Of a stretch of 64,000 nt of DNA, positions 25,842-35,256 are shown piece by piece. Below the pieces are notes generated by a model that was not told the origin of the DNA, ran no database searches, and worked only from the letters and a program-made list of their open reading frames with translations. The stretch is from assembly GCF_008795955.1 (NCBI RefSeq), contig NZ_VMHN01000005.1, positions 124,001 to 188,000 on the forward strand, read 5' to 3'. Positions within the stretch are counted from its first letter, which is position 1. Each line of letters starts with the position of its first letter. This stretch comes from Marinobacter denitrificans (lineage in GTDB: Bacteria; Pseudomonadota; Gammaproteobacteria; Pseudomonadales; Oleiphilaceae). The translations under genes and the position numbers were made by a program.

Positions 25842-25875
25842 GTTTTAGCTGTTCTGTAATCAGGATATCAGTGCG

Positions 25876-26190
25876 ATGACCACACGGCTTATGGGACTGG
25901 CAGTACTACTGCTCGTGGCTCTTCTCCCCGTTGCACAGGGAGTTGCCGCGACCTCTTTTGAAGCGGAACCCATGGCCGAGGCTTGTGTCATGTTGCCAGA
26001 CACCCAGGTGATGCATGACTGCGCCGGGCTCAATGCCGAGGGCAGCTGCAGTAGCCCGTGTTCAACGTCCCATGTCGGGAAATCTGCAATTAGAGACTCG
26101 GTAGTGCTGTTATCTTCCCCCTGCCCGAAAGGCTATTCTTCTCATTCCGGCCGTGTACTTTCTGGCCCAGACCCCTTTCCTCCCAAGTAA
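25876..26190 (+). CDS. Small secreted Cys-rich protein, CopL-like
   Basis: A 104-residue protein with a signal peptide (LMGLAVLLLVALLPVAQGVAA). Mature Cys residues are paired (AEACVMLPDTQVMHDC, GSCSSPCSTSHVGK, SSPCPKG) and the tail is GPDPFPPK. The layout matches the protein at 16261 (signal, spaced Cys/Met, DPF tail) and DUF2946/CopL-type metal-stress proteins. It follows merR on the same strand after a 234-bp gap, so it may have its own promoter. Function inferred from composition only. Confidence 0.55.
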   Translation: MTTRLMGLAVLLLVALLPVAQGVAATSFEAEPMAEACVMLPDTQVMHDCAGLNAEGSCSSPCSTSHVGKSAIRDSVVLLSSPCPKGYSSHSGRVLSGPDPFPPK

Positions 26191-26334
26191 TCAACAGTCT
26201 CCTGAACCTTTGATTACCAGAGGCTTTCGCTTCGAGTGCCTGTCGTTTGGCCTTGCGCGGTAGACCATCACGTAGGCAGCTTTGCTGGTGATTTTATCGA
26301 CTGATGAATACATGAAAACGGGAACGTATCTGTG

Positions 26335-26502
26335 ATGTCATTCTATCTGGAATACCCGGTGCGCGGCATGACCGTGCTCTGCCATAAGCTTTCGATGGCA
26401 CTTTTTTTGAGTTTATTCGCTGCCTTGGCCTCGGCGTCACCACCAATGGAGGGTTGGCAGACAAACGTGAAAAATAGCCCAAAAACACTCCCAACCTATT
26501 GA
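26335..26502 (+). CDS. Possible 55-residue secreted peptide
   Basis: ATG at 26335 to TGA at 26500-26502. The middle looks like a signal peptide (CHKLSMALFLSLFAALASAS) followed by a short tail (PPMEGWQTNVKNSPKTLPTY). No ribosome-binding site is convincing and no family is recognised. It may be the surviving 5' end of a decayed gene, since the next feature is a pseudogene fragment. Confidence 0.25.
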   Translation: MSFYLEYPVRGMTVLCHKLSMALFLSLFAALASASPPMEGWQTNVKNSPKTLPTY

Positions 26503-26514
26503 ACTACCGTTTTT

Positions 26515-26787
26515 TTGGTCACCCGAACCCGAGTTCATGTCATTCTGACCGATAAAAGTAACTCAGCCTTGTTGTCGGCCCCGCAGACTCTACTCGACTG
26601 GGGACTGACCTTAGCTGATGCGGATGGCCTGGAAGACGCCGTGCCGAAGACCCGGCTGGTGTCGAGTGAAGATGCTACGGTGTTGTGGGGCGCTCGGCAC
26701 CAGCTTTTTAAAAGCCGGTCGCCGGTCACGACAGACAGCAAGGGTGTCTGCCAGGGCGACAATACGCTGAGGGCCTCCGGTCTCTGA
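26515..26787 (+). pseudogene. Internal fragment of the ATP-grasp gene
   Basis: The translation from 26515 aligns without gaps over about 60 residues to the intact ATP-grasp protein at 401-1759: LLSAPQTLLDWGL matches LLSDAQTLRDWGL, and AVPKTRLVSSEDATVLW matches AVPKTRLVSASDEAELW. The KPVAGHGSKGV loop is degraded (KSRSPVTTDSKGV). Both ends of the gene are missing. It is on the opposite strand to the intact copy, and the two flank the metal island. Confidence 0.8.
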
Positions 26788-26960
26788 AGAAGCGAGGAGT
26801 TACCTGTCTCAGTGGAAGGAGAAGTTCCTTAGTTGGCCTCGGAATCCACGTGATGTTGCATATTGATCTGGTGCAAACCTGGCTAATGTGTAACTGACGC
26901 TTGTCTATATGATTAGCTTGCGATTTACTGTTACTGAATCATCAATAGCAGGACAGTTAG

Positions 26961-27407
26961 ATGGACCCACAAACCCCTCGAGATCAGTTTCCTTTCACCA
27001 ATGCCCGGGTAGCAAGACGCTGGCGCAAGTTGCTGGATGAGCGCCTGAAAGACCTGGGAGTTACCCAGGCTCGCTGGTTCACCATGATCTGCCTGCAGCG
27101 TGGTGGTGGAGGATTGACCCAGCGGGAGCTAGCCCGCTTGATGACCATCGAGAACCCGACATTGGTCCGCCTGCTTGACAGCCTCGAGGAGCAGGGTCTG
27201 ATTGAGCGCCGGCCCAGTGAGCGTGATCGGCGCGCCAGGCTGCTTTATCTTACCAATGCCGGTGAGCACTTTATGAGCGAACTGAATGAGCGGGCGAATG
27301 TCTTGCGAGAGGAGATGCTGAAAGGCATTGAAAATACCGACCTGGAAGTCGCCCTGCGTGTTTTTGAGCGGGTTATGGAAAATTCTGCCAACCTCAAAAA
27401 TACCTGA
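26961..27407 (+). CDS. MarR-family transcriptional regulator
   Basis: A 148-residue winged-helix regulator. The core reads LTQRELARLMTIENPTLVRLLDSLEEQGLIERRPSERDRRARLLYLT, with the recognition helix and the DxR wing of MarR/SlyA proteins. No divergent partner lies close by; the next gene, an LpxR-like protein, and the RND operon are downstream on the same strand and are possible targets. The inducer is unknown. Confidence 0.85.
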   Translation: MDPQTPRDQFPFTNARVARRWRKLLDERLKDLGVTQARWFTMICLQRGGGGLTQRELARLMTIENPTLVRLLDSLEEQGLIERRPSERDRRARLLYLTNAGEHFMSELNERANVLREEMLKGIENTDLEVALRVFERVMENSANLKNT

Positions 27408-27677
27408 ACCCGAAACATTTTTCAGGCGCGAGCGACAAGATTAGAACTGGAGCGTTCCGCACATTCCACCGGCACAGGACAGTTCCATCACGGCTAGCTG
27501 TCAATCATTACTTGTGTTACGTTTAGTTTATACTGAACAGATTGAACAAGTTGTGCGGACAGCCGTCTCATCATTTCTGGCCGGCGACCAAAAAGTCGCC
27601 GTACGGAAGGTATGTCAGCATCCGGGAGCAAGTTCTTTTACATCCGGTTCAACCCAGCTTTGGCAGAGGAATCTTCA

Positions 27678-28676
27678 GTGAAATCTGGATGTTGCAGAAA
27701 GCGTTACCGGAATTGGTGCTCAGGTCTGTTGCTGGGTTCTCTTGTGACATCAGCTTCCGCTGAAGGCCTGCTGTCCCTGAAAGTAGAAAATGATGCGTTT
27801 TCCGCCGGCGGCGATGGTCAATATACCAACGGCGTAGAGGTGATCTGGGCTTTTGAGCCCCCTGATCGACATTGGAGCCGCCGTCTTGCGGACGTTATTC
27901 CCGGCTGGTCTGGCAGTAGTCTTGCCGGCGCAACATATCGGCTAGGACAACAGATGTATACGCCGGAAGATATAGAGGTTGAAGCGCTTATTAAAGATGA
28001 TCGTCCCTATGCCGGCCTTTTGTTTGGTGGGATTTCGCTACTAAGCGAAAGGGAACACGGTGGTTTGCGTTTGGCAGACAGCCTGCATATCGACGTGGGC
28101 ATCGTAGGCCCGGCCTCCGGCGCTGAGGTGGGTCAACGAAATTTCCATGAACTTATTGCGGCAGACAAGCCGAGGGGTTGGGATAACCAGCTTGATAACG
28201 AGCCAGTTATCAATTTCGGTTATGAACGTGCCTGGTTTATGAAGCAAAACTTCTCTGGGCTGACCATTGAATATGGGCCGTCTGCCGGGTTTGCGCTCGG
28301 CAACCTGTATACCTACGCTTCCGGCGGCCTGGGGTTTCGTTTGGGAGAGGGGCTTGATCGTAGTTTCGGCATTCCGTCAGTCGCTCCTGCACAAGGCGGG
28401 CAATCCTCTTTTCGGCGGGATCAGGGCTTTAGCTGGTACGTCTTCGCTGCCGTTGAAGGGCGCTATATGGCACACAACCTGCTGCTCGACGGCAACAGTT
28501 TCGAGGACAGCCACTCCGTTGATAGTCGCGAATGGGTTGGCGACGCCCAGGTGGGTGCGGCATTGACCTGGGATCGCTGGCAGATCGCTTACACCTACCT
28601 GTGGCGAAGCGAAGAATTTGAGGAAAAGGACGGCGTCGATCAGTTTGGATCGATCGTTCTGTCTACCTGGTTATAA
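27678..28676 (+). CDS. LpxR-like lipid A 3'-O-deacylase (DUF2219)
   Basis: A 332-residue outer-membrane barrel protein. Family motifs are present: LKVENDAFSAGGDGQYTNGVEV with the Asn-Asp pair (38-39), DDRPYAGLLFGGISL, and NFHELIAADKPRGWDNQL with the active-site His. LpxR removes an acyloxyacyl group from lipid A. The GTG at 27678 is chosen because AGAGGA lies seven bases upstream and it starts a plausible signal peptide ending TSASA; the frame is open to 27612. A second relative lies at 53209. Confidence 0.82.
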   Translation: MKSGCCRKRYRNWCSGLLLGSLVTSASAEGLLSLKVENDAFSAGGDGQYTNGVEVIWAFEPPDRHWSRRLADVIPGWSGSSLAGATYRLGQQMYTPEDIEVEALIKDDRPYAGLLFGGISLLSEREHGGLRLADSLHIDVGIVGPASGAEVGQRNFHELIAADKPRGWDNQLDNEPVINFGYERAWFMKQNFSGLTIEYGPSAGFALGNLYTYASGGLGFRLGEGLDRSFGIPSVAPAQGGQSSFRRDQGFSWYVFAAVEGRYMAHNLLLDGNSFEDSHSVDSREWVGDAQVGAALTWDRWQIAYTYLWRSEEFEEKDGVDQFGSIVLSTWL

Positions 28677-28732
28677 ACGAAGGCATGGATCGAACGGTTT
28701 TTGAGTCTTTGGCCCATTCAGAGGTTAGTTAT

Positions 28733-29986
28733 ATGGAAACAGAGAAGAGTTTGATGGTGCGTCTATTTGGGGCCCGCATGCTGCCCATGTGGTTGGCGGT
28801 TCTTTTGCTGGCTGGTTGTGACAACTCCTCCGGTCAGACAAAGGCTGAACGGTCTGCGCCGCCGCCTCCAGAAGTCGGCGTTGTTGAGGTGCAGCCGCAG
28901 CGTGTGAATCTTTCAATGGAACTGCCGGGCAGAACCGCCGCTTACCGTATCTCGGAAGTGAGGCCGCAAGTCACGGGCATTTTGCAGGAGCGCTTGTTTG
29001 AACAGGGCGCCCAGGTCAAAGCAGGTGAGGTCCTCTACCAGATCGACCCCAACCGATACCGTGCTGCCCATCAGCGGGCCCAGGCAGAACTGGAGCGCGC
29101 ACAGGCCGAATTGCGACAGGCGCAGCGGGAGTGGGCACGTACGTCAGACTTGTTTGAGAAGAATGCGGTCAGCAAGCGTCAACGTGATGAAGCGCTATCG
29201 GCCTTGGAGGCAGCCCGGGCGGATGTCTCCCGATCCCAGGCGATGCTCGAAACGGCGGGTATCGAGCTGGCGTATACCGAGGTCAAGGCTCCCATCGCCG
29301 GGCGCATTGGCCCGACACTGTACACGGAGGGTGCGCTGGTGACCGCCAATCAGCCCCAGGTCCTGGCGCGCGTGGTGCAGCTTGATCCCATGTATGTCGA
29401 TATTCAGCTACCGGTCGAAAAACTGGCTCGAATTCGGTCGTCTCTGAAGGAGGGCGCTGCTTCTGAGGCCGGCCCAAATGAAGCCGAGACTGTTTTGTTG
29501 CGCGAAGACGGTACCGTCTATCCCCACAGAGGTCGCGTTGACGTTACGGATGTTACCGTCAACCAAAGCACGAGTTCCGTCACTGTGAGAGCCGTTTTTC
29601 CCAATCCGGACGAAGATCTCCTGCCAGGAATGTACGTGCGCGTTCGTCTGAGTGAGGGAATTCGGGAGAACGCCATTCTGGCGCCGCAGCAGGGCGTGAG
29701 CCGTAACCCGCAAGGAGAGGCCACCGCGTTGCTGGTCAACCCGGAGGGTGAAGTTGTCGCCCGCCAGTTAGAGGCAGAGCGGGCCATTGGCGCTTTCTGG
29801 CTGGTGGAAAAGGGGCTGGAACCGGGGGATCGCCTCATTGTCTCCGGCCTGCAAAAGGTTAGGCCAGGAGCCAAGGTGAAGCCGGTTGCCGCAGATATTC
29901 CATTACATCCCCCCCAAAACCAGCAAGCCAGTGGCACGAATAATCCGAAGAAGAACGCCTCCGACGACGAGGGCACCGCGCAATGA
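28733..29986 (+). CDS. RND efflux adaptor lipoprotein (MexA/AcrA-like)
   Basis: A 417-residue membrane-fusion protein with a lipobox (LAVLLLAGC). The lipoyl, hairpin and barrel domains are visible: ISEVRPQVTGILQERLFEQGAQVKAGEVLYQID, a coiled-coil region (residues 105-185), and YTEVKAPIAGRIG. The C-terminal tail is low-complexity. It overlaps the permease start by four bases (ATGA). The ATG at 28733 is chosen from the lipoprotein signal. Confidence 0.9.
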   Translation: METEKSLMVRLFGARMLPMWLAVLLLAGCDNSSGQTKAERSAPPPPEVGVVEVQPQRVNLSMELPGRTAAYRISEVRPQVTGILQERLFEQGAQVKAGEVLYQIDPNRYRAAHQRAQAELERAQAELRQAQREWARTSDLFEKNAVSKRQRDEALSALEAARADVSRSQAMLETAGIELAYTEVKAPIAGRIGPTLYTEGALVTANQPQVLARVVQLDPMYVDIQLPVEKLARIRSSLKEGAASEAGPNEAETVLLREDGTVYPHRGRVDVTDVTVNQSTSSVTVRAVFPNPDEDLLPGMYVRVRLSEGIRENAILAPQQGVSRNPQGEATALLVNPEGEVVARQLEAERAIGAFWLVEKGLEPGDRLIVSGLQKVRPGAKVKPVAADIPLHPPQNQQASGTNNPKKNASDDEGTAQ

Positions 29987-32900
29987 TTAATTTCTTTATT
30001 TCCAGGCCCGTTTTTTCCTGGGTTCTGGCCATTGTCGCCATGCTGGCGGGTATCATGGCGATCTTCGTTTTGCCGGTCCAGCGGTATCCGTCGGTGGCAC
30101 CGCCGGCGGTGGAAATTCAGGCCGATTATCCTGGCGCCTCGGCGGACACCGTGTCCAATACGGTGGTTCAGGTCATTGAACAAGAGATGACGGGCCTCGA
30201 CAATCTGCTCTATATGGGGTCGACAGCGGATTCCTCAGGCCACGCTACGGTTACTCTCACCTTTGCGGCGGGCACCGATCCGGACATTGCCCAGGTCCAG
30301 GTACAGAACAAGCTCAAACTGGCGGAACCCCGACTCCCGGAAGTGGTGCGCCAGCAGGGGATCAGCGTCGAGAAATCCAGCACCAGCTTTCTGATGGTAA
30401 TGGCATTCGTCTCTACCGACGGTCGTCTCAGCAAGCTGGATATCGCCGATTTTATCAGCTCCGAGTTAGCCGAACCCATCGGACGGGTAACCGGTATCGG
30501 CAGTGTGCAGGTTTTCGGCTCTGAATATGCGATGCGGATTTGGCTGGACCCTTCGGCGTTGACCAATTACGGCCTGACCGTCGCCGACGTGAGCGCCGCC
30601 ATCGAGGCGCAAAACGCCCAGGTCACCGCCGGTCAGCTCGGCGGGCTGCCCGCAGTCGAGGGCCAGCAGCTCAATGCCACGGTCACCGCCCAGACCTTGC
30701 TCACCTCAACCGAAGAGTTCCGCAACATCCTGCTCAAGAGTATGCCCGACGGGTCCCGGGTGCGCCTGGGGGATGTTGCCCGCGTTGAGCTGGGCGGCGG
30801 TGCAGTCCAGATTGACACTTTCTACGATGGCGAGCCGGCTGCCGGCCTTGGCATCAATCTGGCGCCGGGTGCCAACTCGCTTGCGGTCACAGAGGCTGTT
30901 AAAGCGCGGCTCCAGGAGCTCGAGCCCTATTTTCCCGAAGGGGTGGAGATTCGGTACCCCTACCAGACGGCCCCTTTCGTGGAGGCCTCCATCGACGCGG
31001 TGGTCACAACCATCATCGAGGCAATCGCCCTGGTGGTCTTGGTCATGCTCGTATTTCTCCAGAGTTGGCGGGCTACCCTGATACCAGCGATCGCAATCCC
31101 GGTGGTGCTGCTGGGCACGTTTGCGATCATGGCGGCCTTCGGCTTTTCCATCAACATGCTCACTCTCTTCGGTCTCGTATTGGCGATCGGCCTTCTGGTG
31201 GATGACGCCATCGTGGTGGTGGAGAACGTCGAGCGGGTGATGCATGAGGACGGCCTGGGCCCGATGGAGGGGACGCGTAAGTCCATGGGGCAGATTGCCA
31301 GCGCGCTGATTGGCATCGGTGTGGTGCTGTCTGCTGTTTTTATTCCGATGGCCTTCTTTCCGGGCTCCACGGGGGCCATCTATCGACAGTTTTCTTTGAG
31401 TATTGCCGGTGCCATGGTGCTTTCGGTGCTGGTGGCTCTGATTCTGAGCCCCATGCTGTGTGGTCGGATACTCAAGCCCACGCACGAAAGAACCTTGCTG
31501 CAAAAGCTGTTCGGCTGGTTTGAAGCAGGCCTGGGGCGGCTGACCCGGGGCTATGTCCGGCTGGTTGGCCATACGGCGCGCCACGCCTGGCTCTACACAT
31601 TGGCGTTCCTGGGCATCGTCGTCCTGGTGGCCGTTCTCTTTGTGCGGTTGCCCGGCGGGTTCCTGCCCGCGGAGGACCAGGGATTCGCCGTGGTGCAGTA
31701 TCAGTTGCCCGCGGGTGCGACCCAGCAGCGCACAATCGATACCATTGAGGTTATCGAAGATTACTTTATGGAGCAGGATGAGGTGCAGGGCCTCTTCACA
31801 ATCGCTGGTTTCAGCTTCGCTGGCCGGGCGCAGAACGCGGGACTGGCGTTCGTCAATCTCAAGCCATGGAGTGAGCGCGATCCCGAGACGCAAAGCGCCG
31901 GCGCCATCATTCAGCGGGCGAACCGGGCGCTTGCCGGGCTGGTGCGTGATGGGCGGGCTTTTGCTTTCAATTTGCCACCGATACCGGAATTGGGGCAGGC
32001 CCTGGGCTTTGAATTGCGTTTACAGGATCGGGGTGCCATCGGGCATGAAGCACTCATGGCAGCGCAAGGTCAATTGCTGCAGTTGGCGGCCGAAAGCCCC
32101 GTGCTGGCGAGTGTGCGTCCCAACGGTTTGGCGGACAATCCCCGCTACAAAGTGGACATTGATCACGAAAAGGCACAGGCCCTTGGCATAGAGCTATCCG
32201 AGATCAGTCGACTTCTGTCGGTGACCTGGGGCTCGCAATACGTTAACGATTTTCTCCATGAGGGGCGGGTCAAGCGAGTCTATGTTCAGGGTGATGCCCC
32301 TTTCCGGATGCTGCCTGAGGATTTTGAGGCGTGGTATCTGCGAGCCGGTAACGGAGAGATGACCCCGTTGAGCGAAGTGACGAACGGACGCTGGGAGTAT
32401 GGCTCACCGCGCCTTGAGCGTTTCAACGGTGTTCCGTCCCGCCAGATTCAGGGTGAGCCGGCACCGGGGTACAGTACCGGTGAGGCCATGGCGGAGGTCG
32501 AACGTTTGATCGCTCAACTCCCGGACGGTGTGGCCGGCGCCTGGAGCGGCCTGTCCTATCAGGAGCGCCAGGCTGGTGCCCAGGCATCCCTGCTTTACGC
32601 GCTGTCGGCACTGGTGGTGTTTCTGGCGCTCGCCGCGCTCTACGAAAGTTGGACCATACCCATTTCCGTGATGCTGGCGGTGCCCTTGGGCGTACTCGGG
32701 GCGGTACTTGCAGCGATGGTTCGCGGGCTTCCTAACGACGTCTTCTTCCAGGTTGGCATTCTGACCACCGTTGGTGTGACTGCGCGCAACGCTATACTTC
32801 TGGTGGAGTTCGCCCGAACACTCGAGGAGCAGGGAATGAAGCTGATTGAGGCAACCAAGGAAGCGGCGCGAGTGCGCTTGAGGCCGATTCTGATGACATC

Positions 32901-33150
32901 GGTTGCTTTCGGCATGGGTGTGTTGCCGCTTGCTTTCGCCAGTGGAGCCGGGGCAACCACGCGTATTGCGATAGGAACGGCGGTTCTCGGCGGCATGATT
33001 TCGGCAACGATACTGGCGACGTTCTTTATTCCACTGTTCTATGTGGTGGTCCGCCGTATCACGGATTTTCTGAGTGGCTCCAGAGACCAGGATGACTCGG
33101 CTGCGGCCGCTCCCGGACGTGCAGACGGAGGTGTGGCTGATGACCGTTAA
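29983..33150 (+). CDS. RND multidrug efflux permease (HAE1, MexB/AcrB-like)
   Basis: A 1055-residue inner-membrane pump. TM4 has both proton-relay aspartates (GLLVDDAIVVVENVERVM, 407-408). The usual TM10 lysine (GLxAKNAIL in AcrB, Lys940) is Arg935 here (GVTARNAILLVEFA). Two large periplasmic loops of the AcrB type follow TM1 and TM7. It works with the adaptor upstream and the OprM-type channel whose gene overlaps its 3' end. Drugs, bile-type detergents or solvents are the usual substrates. Confidence 0.92.
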   Translation: MINFFISRPVFSWVLAIVAMLAGIMAIFVLPVQRYPSVAPPAVEIQADYPGASADTVSNTVVQVIEQEMTGLDNLLYMGSTADSSGHATVTLTFAAGTDPDIAQVQVQNKLKLAEPRLPEVVRQQGISVEKSSTSFLMVMAFVSTDGRLSKLDIADFISSELAEPIGRVTGIGSVQVFGSEYAMRIWLDPSALTNYGLTVADVSAAIEAQNAQVTAGQLGGLPAVEGQQLNATVTAQTLLTSTEEFRNILLKSMPDGSRVRLGDVARVELGGGAVQIDTFYDGEPAAGLGINLAPGANSLAVTEAVKARLQELEPYFPEGVEIRYPYQTAPFVEASIDAVVTTIIEAIALVVLVMLVFLQSWRATLIPAIAIPVVLLGTFAIMAAFGFSINMLTLFGLVLAIGLLVDDAIVVVENVERVMHEDGLGPMEGTRKSMGQIASALIGIGVVLSAVFIPMAFFPGSTGAIYRQFSLSIAGAMVLSVLVALILSPMLCGRILKPTHERTLLQKLFGWFEAGLGRLTRGYVRLVGHTARHAWLYTLAFLGIVVLVAVLFVRLPGGFLPAEDQGFAVVQYQLPAGATQQRTIDTIEVIEDYFMEQDEVQGLFTIAGFSFAGRAQNAGLAFVNLKPWSERDPETQSAGAIIQRANRALAGLVRDGRAFAFNLPPIPELGQALGFELRLQDRGAIGHEALMAAQGQLLQLAAESPVLASVRPNGLADNPRYKVDIDHEKAQALGIELSEISRLLSVTWGSQYVNDFLHEGRVKRVYVQGDAPFRMLPEDFEAWYLRAGNGEMTPLSEVTNGRWEYGSPRLERFNGVPSRQIQGEPAPGYSTGEAMAEVERLIAQLPDGVAGAWSGLSYQERQAGAQASLLYALSALVVFLALAALYESWTIPISVMLAVPLGVLGAVLAAMVRGLPNDVFFQVGILTTVGVTARNAILLVEFARTLEEQGMKLIEATKEAARVRLRPILMTSVAFGMGVLPLAFASGAGATTRIAIGTAVLGGMISATILATFFIPLFYVVVRRITDFLSGSRDQDDSAAAAPGRADGGVADDR

Positions 33151-34576
33151 GGTATTGCTGGCCACTGTGATGGCGTTGTCACTTGGTGGCTGCTCACTCG
33201 CGCCGACTGTTGAGAAACCCGAGCCGTCGGTGCCGGAAAACTGGTCTTCCGCACGACTTTCGGCGAACGAGAAACTCCCCCTGGATTGGTGGCGTGGCTT
33301 TGGCGATCCGGCGCTTGTCACCCTTGTTGAAGAGGCGCTTGGTGCCAACAGCGACCTGCAACTTGCTGCTGCCAGGGTCGCCGAAGCACGGGCGCGCCTT
33401 ACCGGGCAGCAGGCGGAACAATATCCGCTTCTGGAGGTAGAGGGCTCTGCGGTGCGCCAGGGGCCGAGTGAGGAGGTGGTCAACAGCGCTGGTGGTGGTC
33501 AACCCTTCAACGATATCCAGGTCGGTGGGGTGCTATCGTACGAGCTGGATCTTTGGGGGCGGCTTGCGAATGCCAGCGAAGCAGCCCGGGCGCGTCTCCT
33601 GGCCAGTGCAGCGAATCGCGAGGCCGTGCGACTAGCCGTGATTGGTGAGGTAGCCAATGGTTACTTCAATTTGCGTGCGCTTGATCGTCAGATCGACATC
33701 ACCGAACGCACCGTGTCATCCCGCCGCGAATCGGTCGCCCTGCAACGGGCCCGGTCCGAAGGAGGCGAGGTTAACGAGTTGGTCCTGCGGCAGGCTGAAG
33801 CCGAGCTTGCAGCCGCTGAATCCGAACTTCCGAGGCTTCGCCAGCAGCACGCCCTTCAGCGAAACGCCTTGGCAGTGCTTCTGGGGCGAGATCCACAACA
33901 GATTGTACGGAGTGATATTTCCGTAGCGGATACCATTGGTGAGATGAATGTTCCGGGCAGCGTCCCTGCCGGCCGGCCGGCGGATCTGATGGTCCGCCGA
34001 CCTGACATTGCGGCAGCCGAACAGGAGTTGATAGCGGCCAACGCCGAAATCGGTGTTGCCCGGGCGGCGTTCCTGCCCAGGATTTCGTTTGAGGGCCTGC
34101 TGGGCCTGCGAAGTGCCTCCGGTGGCGACTTGTTCCAGGGCTCCGCATCCACTTGGCAGTTGGGCGGCTCGTTAGTCGGCCCGTTGCTGGACTTTGGGCG
34201 TTCCGAGGCACTGGTCAATCAGGCGGAGGCGCGTCAACGCCAGGCCCTGATTGCGTATCGTCAGGCCATTCAAGTGGCGTTTCGGGAGGTGCTCGACGCT
34301 ATGGCCGGGGTGCGTGGTACCGAAGATCGCTTGGAAGCGCAGGCCCGGCAGGTAGCAGCACTGCGAAGCACAACTAAACTTGCGCGATTGCGCTTTGAGG
34401 GGGGCGCGTCCAGTTACCTGGAGGTGCTGGACGCTGAACGAAGCCTGTTTACAACCGAACTTGATCTCGTGGAAACGCGGCGTGATCAATTGCAGTCAAC
34501 GGTTAATTTGTATCGAGCTCTGGGCGGGGGTTGGCAGAGTTCGTTACAATCTTCTGATTATGCAAACACTGACTGA
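33140..34576 (+). CDS. OprM/NodT-type outer-membrane efflux lipoprotein
   Basis: A 478-residue channel with a lipobox (MALSLGGCSLAP) and the two repeats of the NodT family; typical segments are WWRGFGDPALVTLVEEAL, LSYELDLWGRLANASEAARA, RRPDIAAAEQELIAANAEIGVARAAFLP and GGASSYLEVLDAERSLF. The ATG at 33140 has GGAGG eight bases upstream and lies inside the end of the permease gene, so translation is coupled. Confidence 0.92.
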   Translation: MTVKVLLATVMALSLGGCSLAPTVEKPEPSVPENWSSARLSANEKLPLDWWRGFGDPALVTLVEEALGANSDLQLAAARVAEARARLTGQQAEQYPLLEVEGSAVRQGPSEEVVNSAGGGQPFNDIQVGGVLSYELDLWGRLANASEAARARLLASAANREAVRLAVIGEVANGYFNLRALDRQIDITERTVSSRRESVALQRARSEGGEVNELVLRQAEAELAAAESELPRLRQQHALQRNALAVLLGRDPQQIVRSDISVADTIGEMNVPGSVPAGRPADLMVRRPDIAAAEQELIAANAEIGVARAAFLPRISFEGLLGLRSASGGDLFQGSASTWQLGGSLVGPLLDFGRSEALVNQAEARQRQALIAYRQAIQVAFREVLDAMAGVRGTEDRLEAQARQVAALRSTTKLARLRFEGGASSYLEVLDAERSLFTTELDLVETRRDQLQSTVNLYRALGGGWQSSLQSSDYANTD

Positions 34577-35030
34577 TTCAGACAGGCGTTTTATTGAGCG
34601 CCTCGGTCTTCAGGCTCAATCTGAAGGCTTTTCCCGCATCGCTGGCCAACTTTGGGCGACACTTATCGTGTCGGATGGTCCCGTCAGCTCATCGCAGCTT
34701 GTGGATACGTTGCGCGTCAGTAAGGCGAGCGTCAGTACGAATACGTGCTTTCTTGAAAGACTCGGCATTGTTGAACGTCGAACAATGCCGGGTGAACGCC
34801 AGGATTTTTTCGCGATTCGTCCCCATCCTTACGCTGCCTTGGTGGAAGGGCAGATAGAACGGCTCGAGGCCAGAAAGGAGGTGATTGCCGAAGCCAAGGC
34901 AACCATTACCAATGAACAAACGCTTGCCAAGCTGACTGATCTCGATCAGTTCTACACTCTGTATTATGAGAGCTCCAAAGACCTTCTGAAGCAGCTGAAA
35001 TCTCAAGTCCGAGGTCATAAAACAAAATAA
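34560..35030 (+). CDS. GbsR/MarR-type regulator
   Basis: A 156-residue protein with a winged-helix region (FSRIAGQLWATLIVSDGPVSSSQLVDTLRVSKASVSTNTCFLERLGIVERR) as in GbsR-like regulators. The ATG at 34560 lies within the last six codons of the channel gene, so it belongs to the pump operon and is a good candidate for its local regulator. A coiled-coil-like C-terminus (residues 100-150) probably mediates dimerisation. Confidence 0.8.
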   Translation: MQTLTDSDRRFIERLGLQAQSEGFSRIAGQLWATLIVSDGPVSSSQLVDTLRVSKASVSTNTCFLERLGIVERRTMPGERQDFFAIRPHPYAALVEGQIERLEARKEVIAEAKATITNEQTLAKLTDLDQFYTLYYESSKDLLKQLKSQVRGHKTK

Positions 35031-35191
35031 AACCAAAGGAGTAGGCTCGAGCTTCATCCGGGCCTGAATGAAACGCTGGCTATGTCAGAGCAACCCCCGT
35101 CGGTGTTACTGAAAGGAGGGCCTGGACCGTTCTCACCGTTTGGAATGCCTTGTCAACGGTTCTAAACAAAGCAGGCTCGTCAATTTGTCTC

Positions 35192-35220
35192 TTGCAAACC
35201 TACCTACTGATAGGTAAATT
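35192..35220 (+). promoter_or_regulatory. Promoter with TetR-type operator upstream of GST gene
   Basis: TTGCAA (35192-35197), a 17-bp gap and TAAATT (35215-35220) form a plausible sigma-70 promoter. A perfect dyad, TACCTACTGATAGGTA (35201-35216; arms TACCTA/TAGGTA), covers the spacer and the edge of the -10. A repressor bound there would block polymerase. The TetR gene at 36653, third in the same run, is the likely reader. Confidence 0.65.
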
Positions 35221-35256
35221 ACGTGTCGTATGCTTAATGACCAACAGAGGTAATCA

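Noticed and set aside
30706-31893. 395-codon minus-strand frame inside the RND permease
   Set aside because: Low-complexity His/Gln/Asp-rich translation typical of the antisense of a GC-rich membrane gene.
32404-33483. 359-codon minus-strand frame across the permease-channel junction
   Set aside because: It spans two well-supported coding regions and has no recognisable domain.
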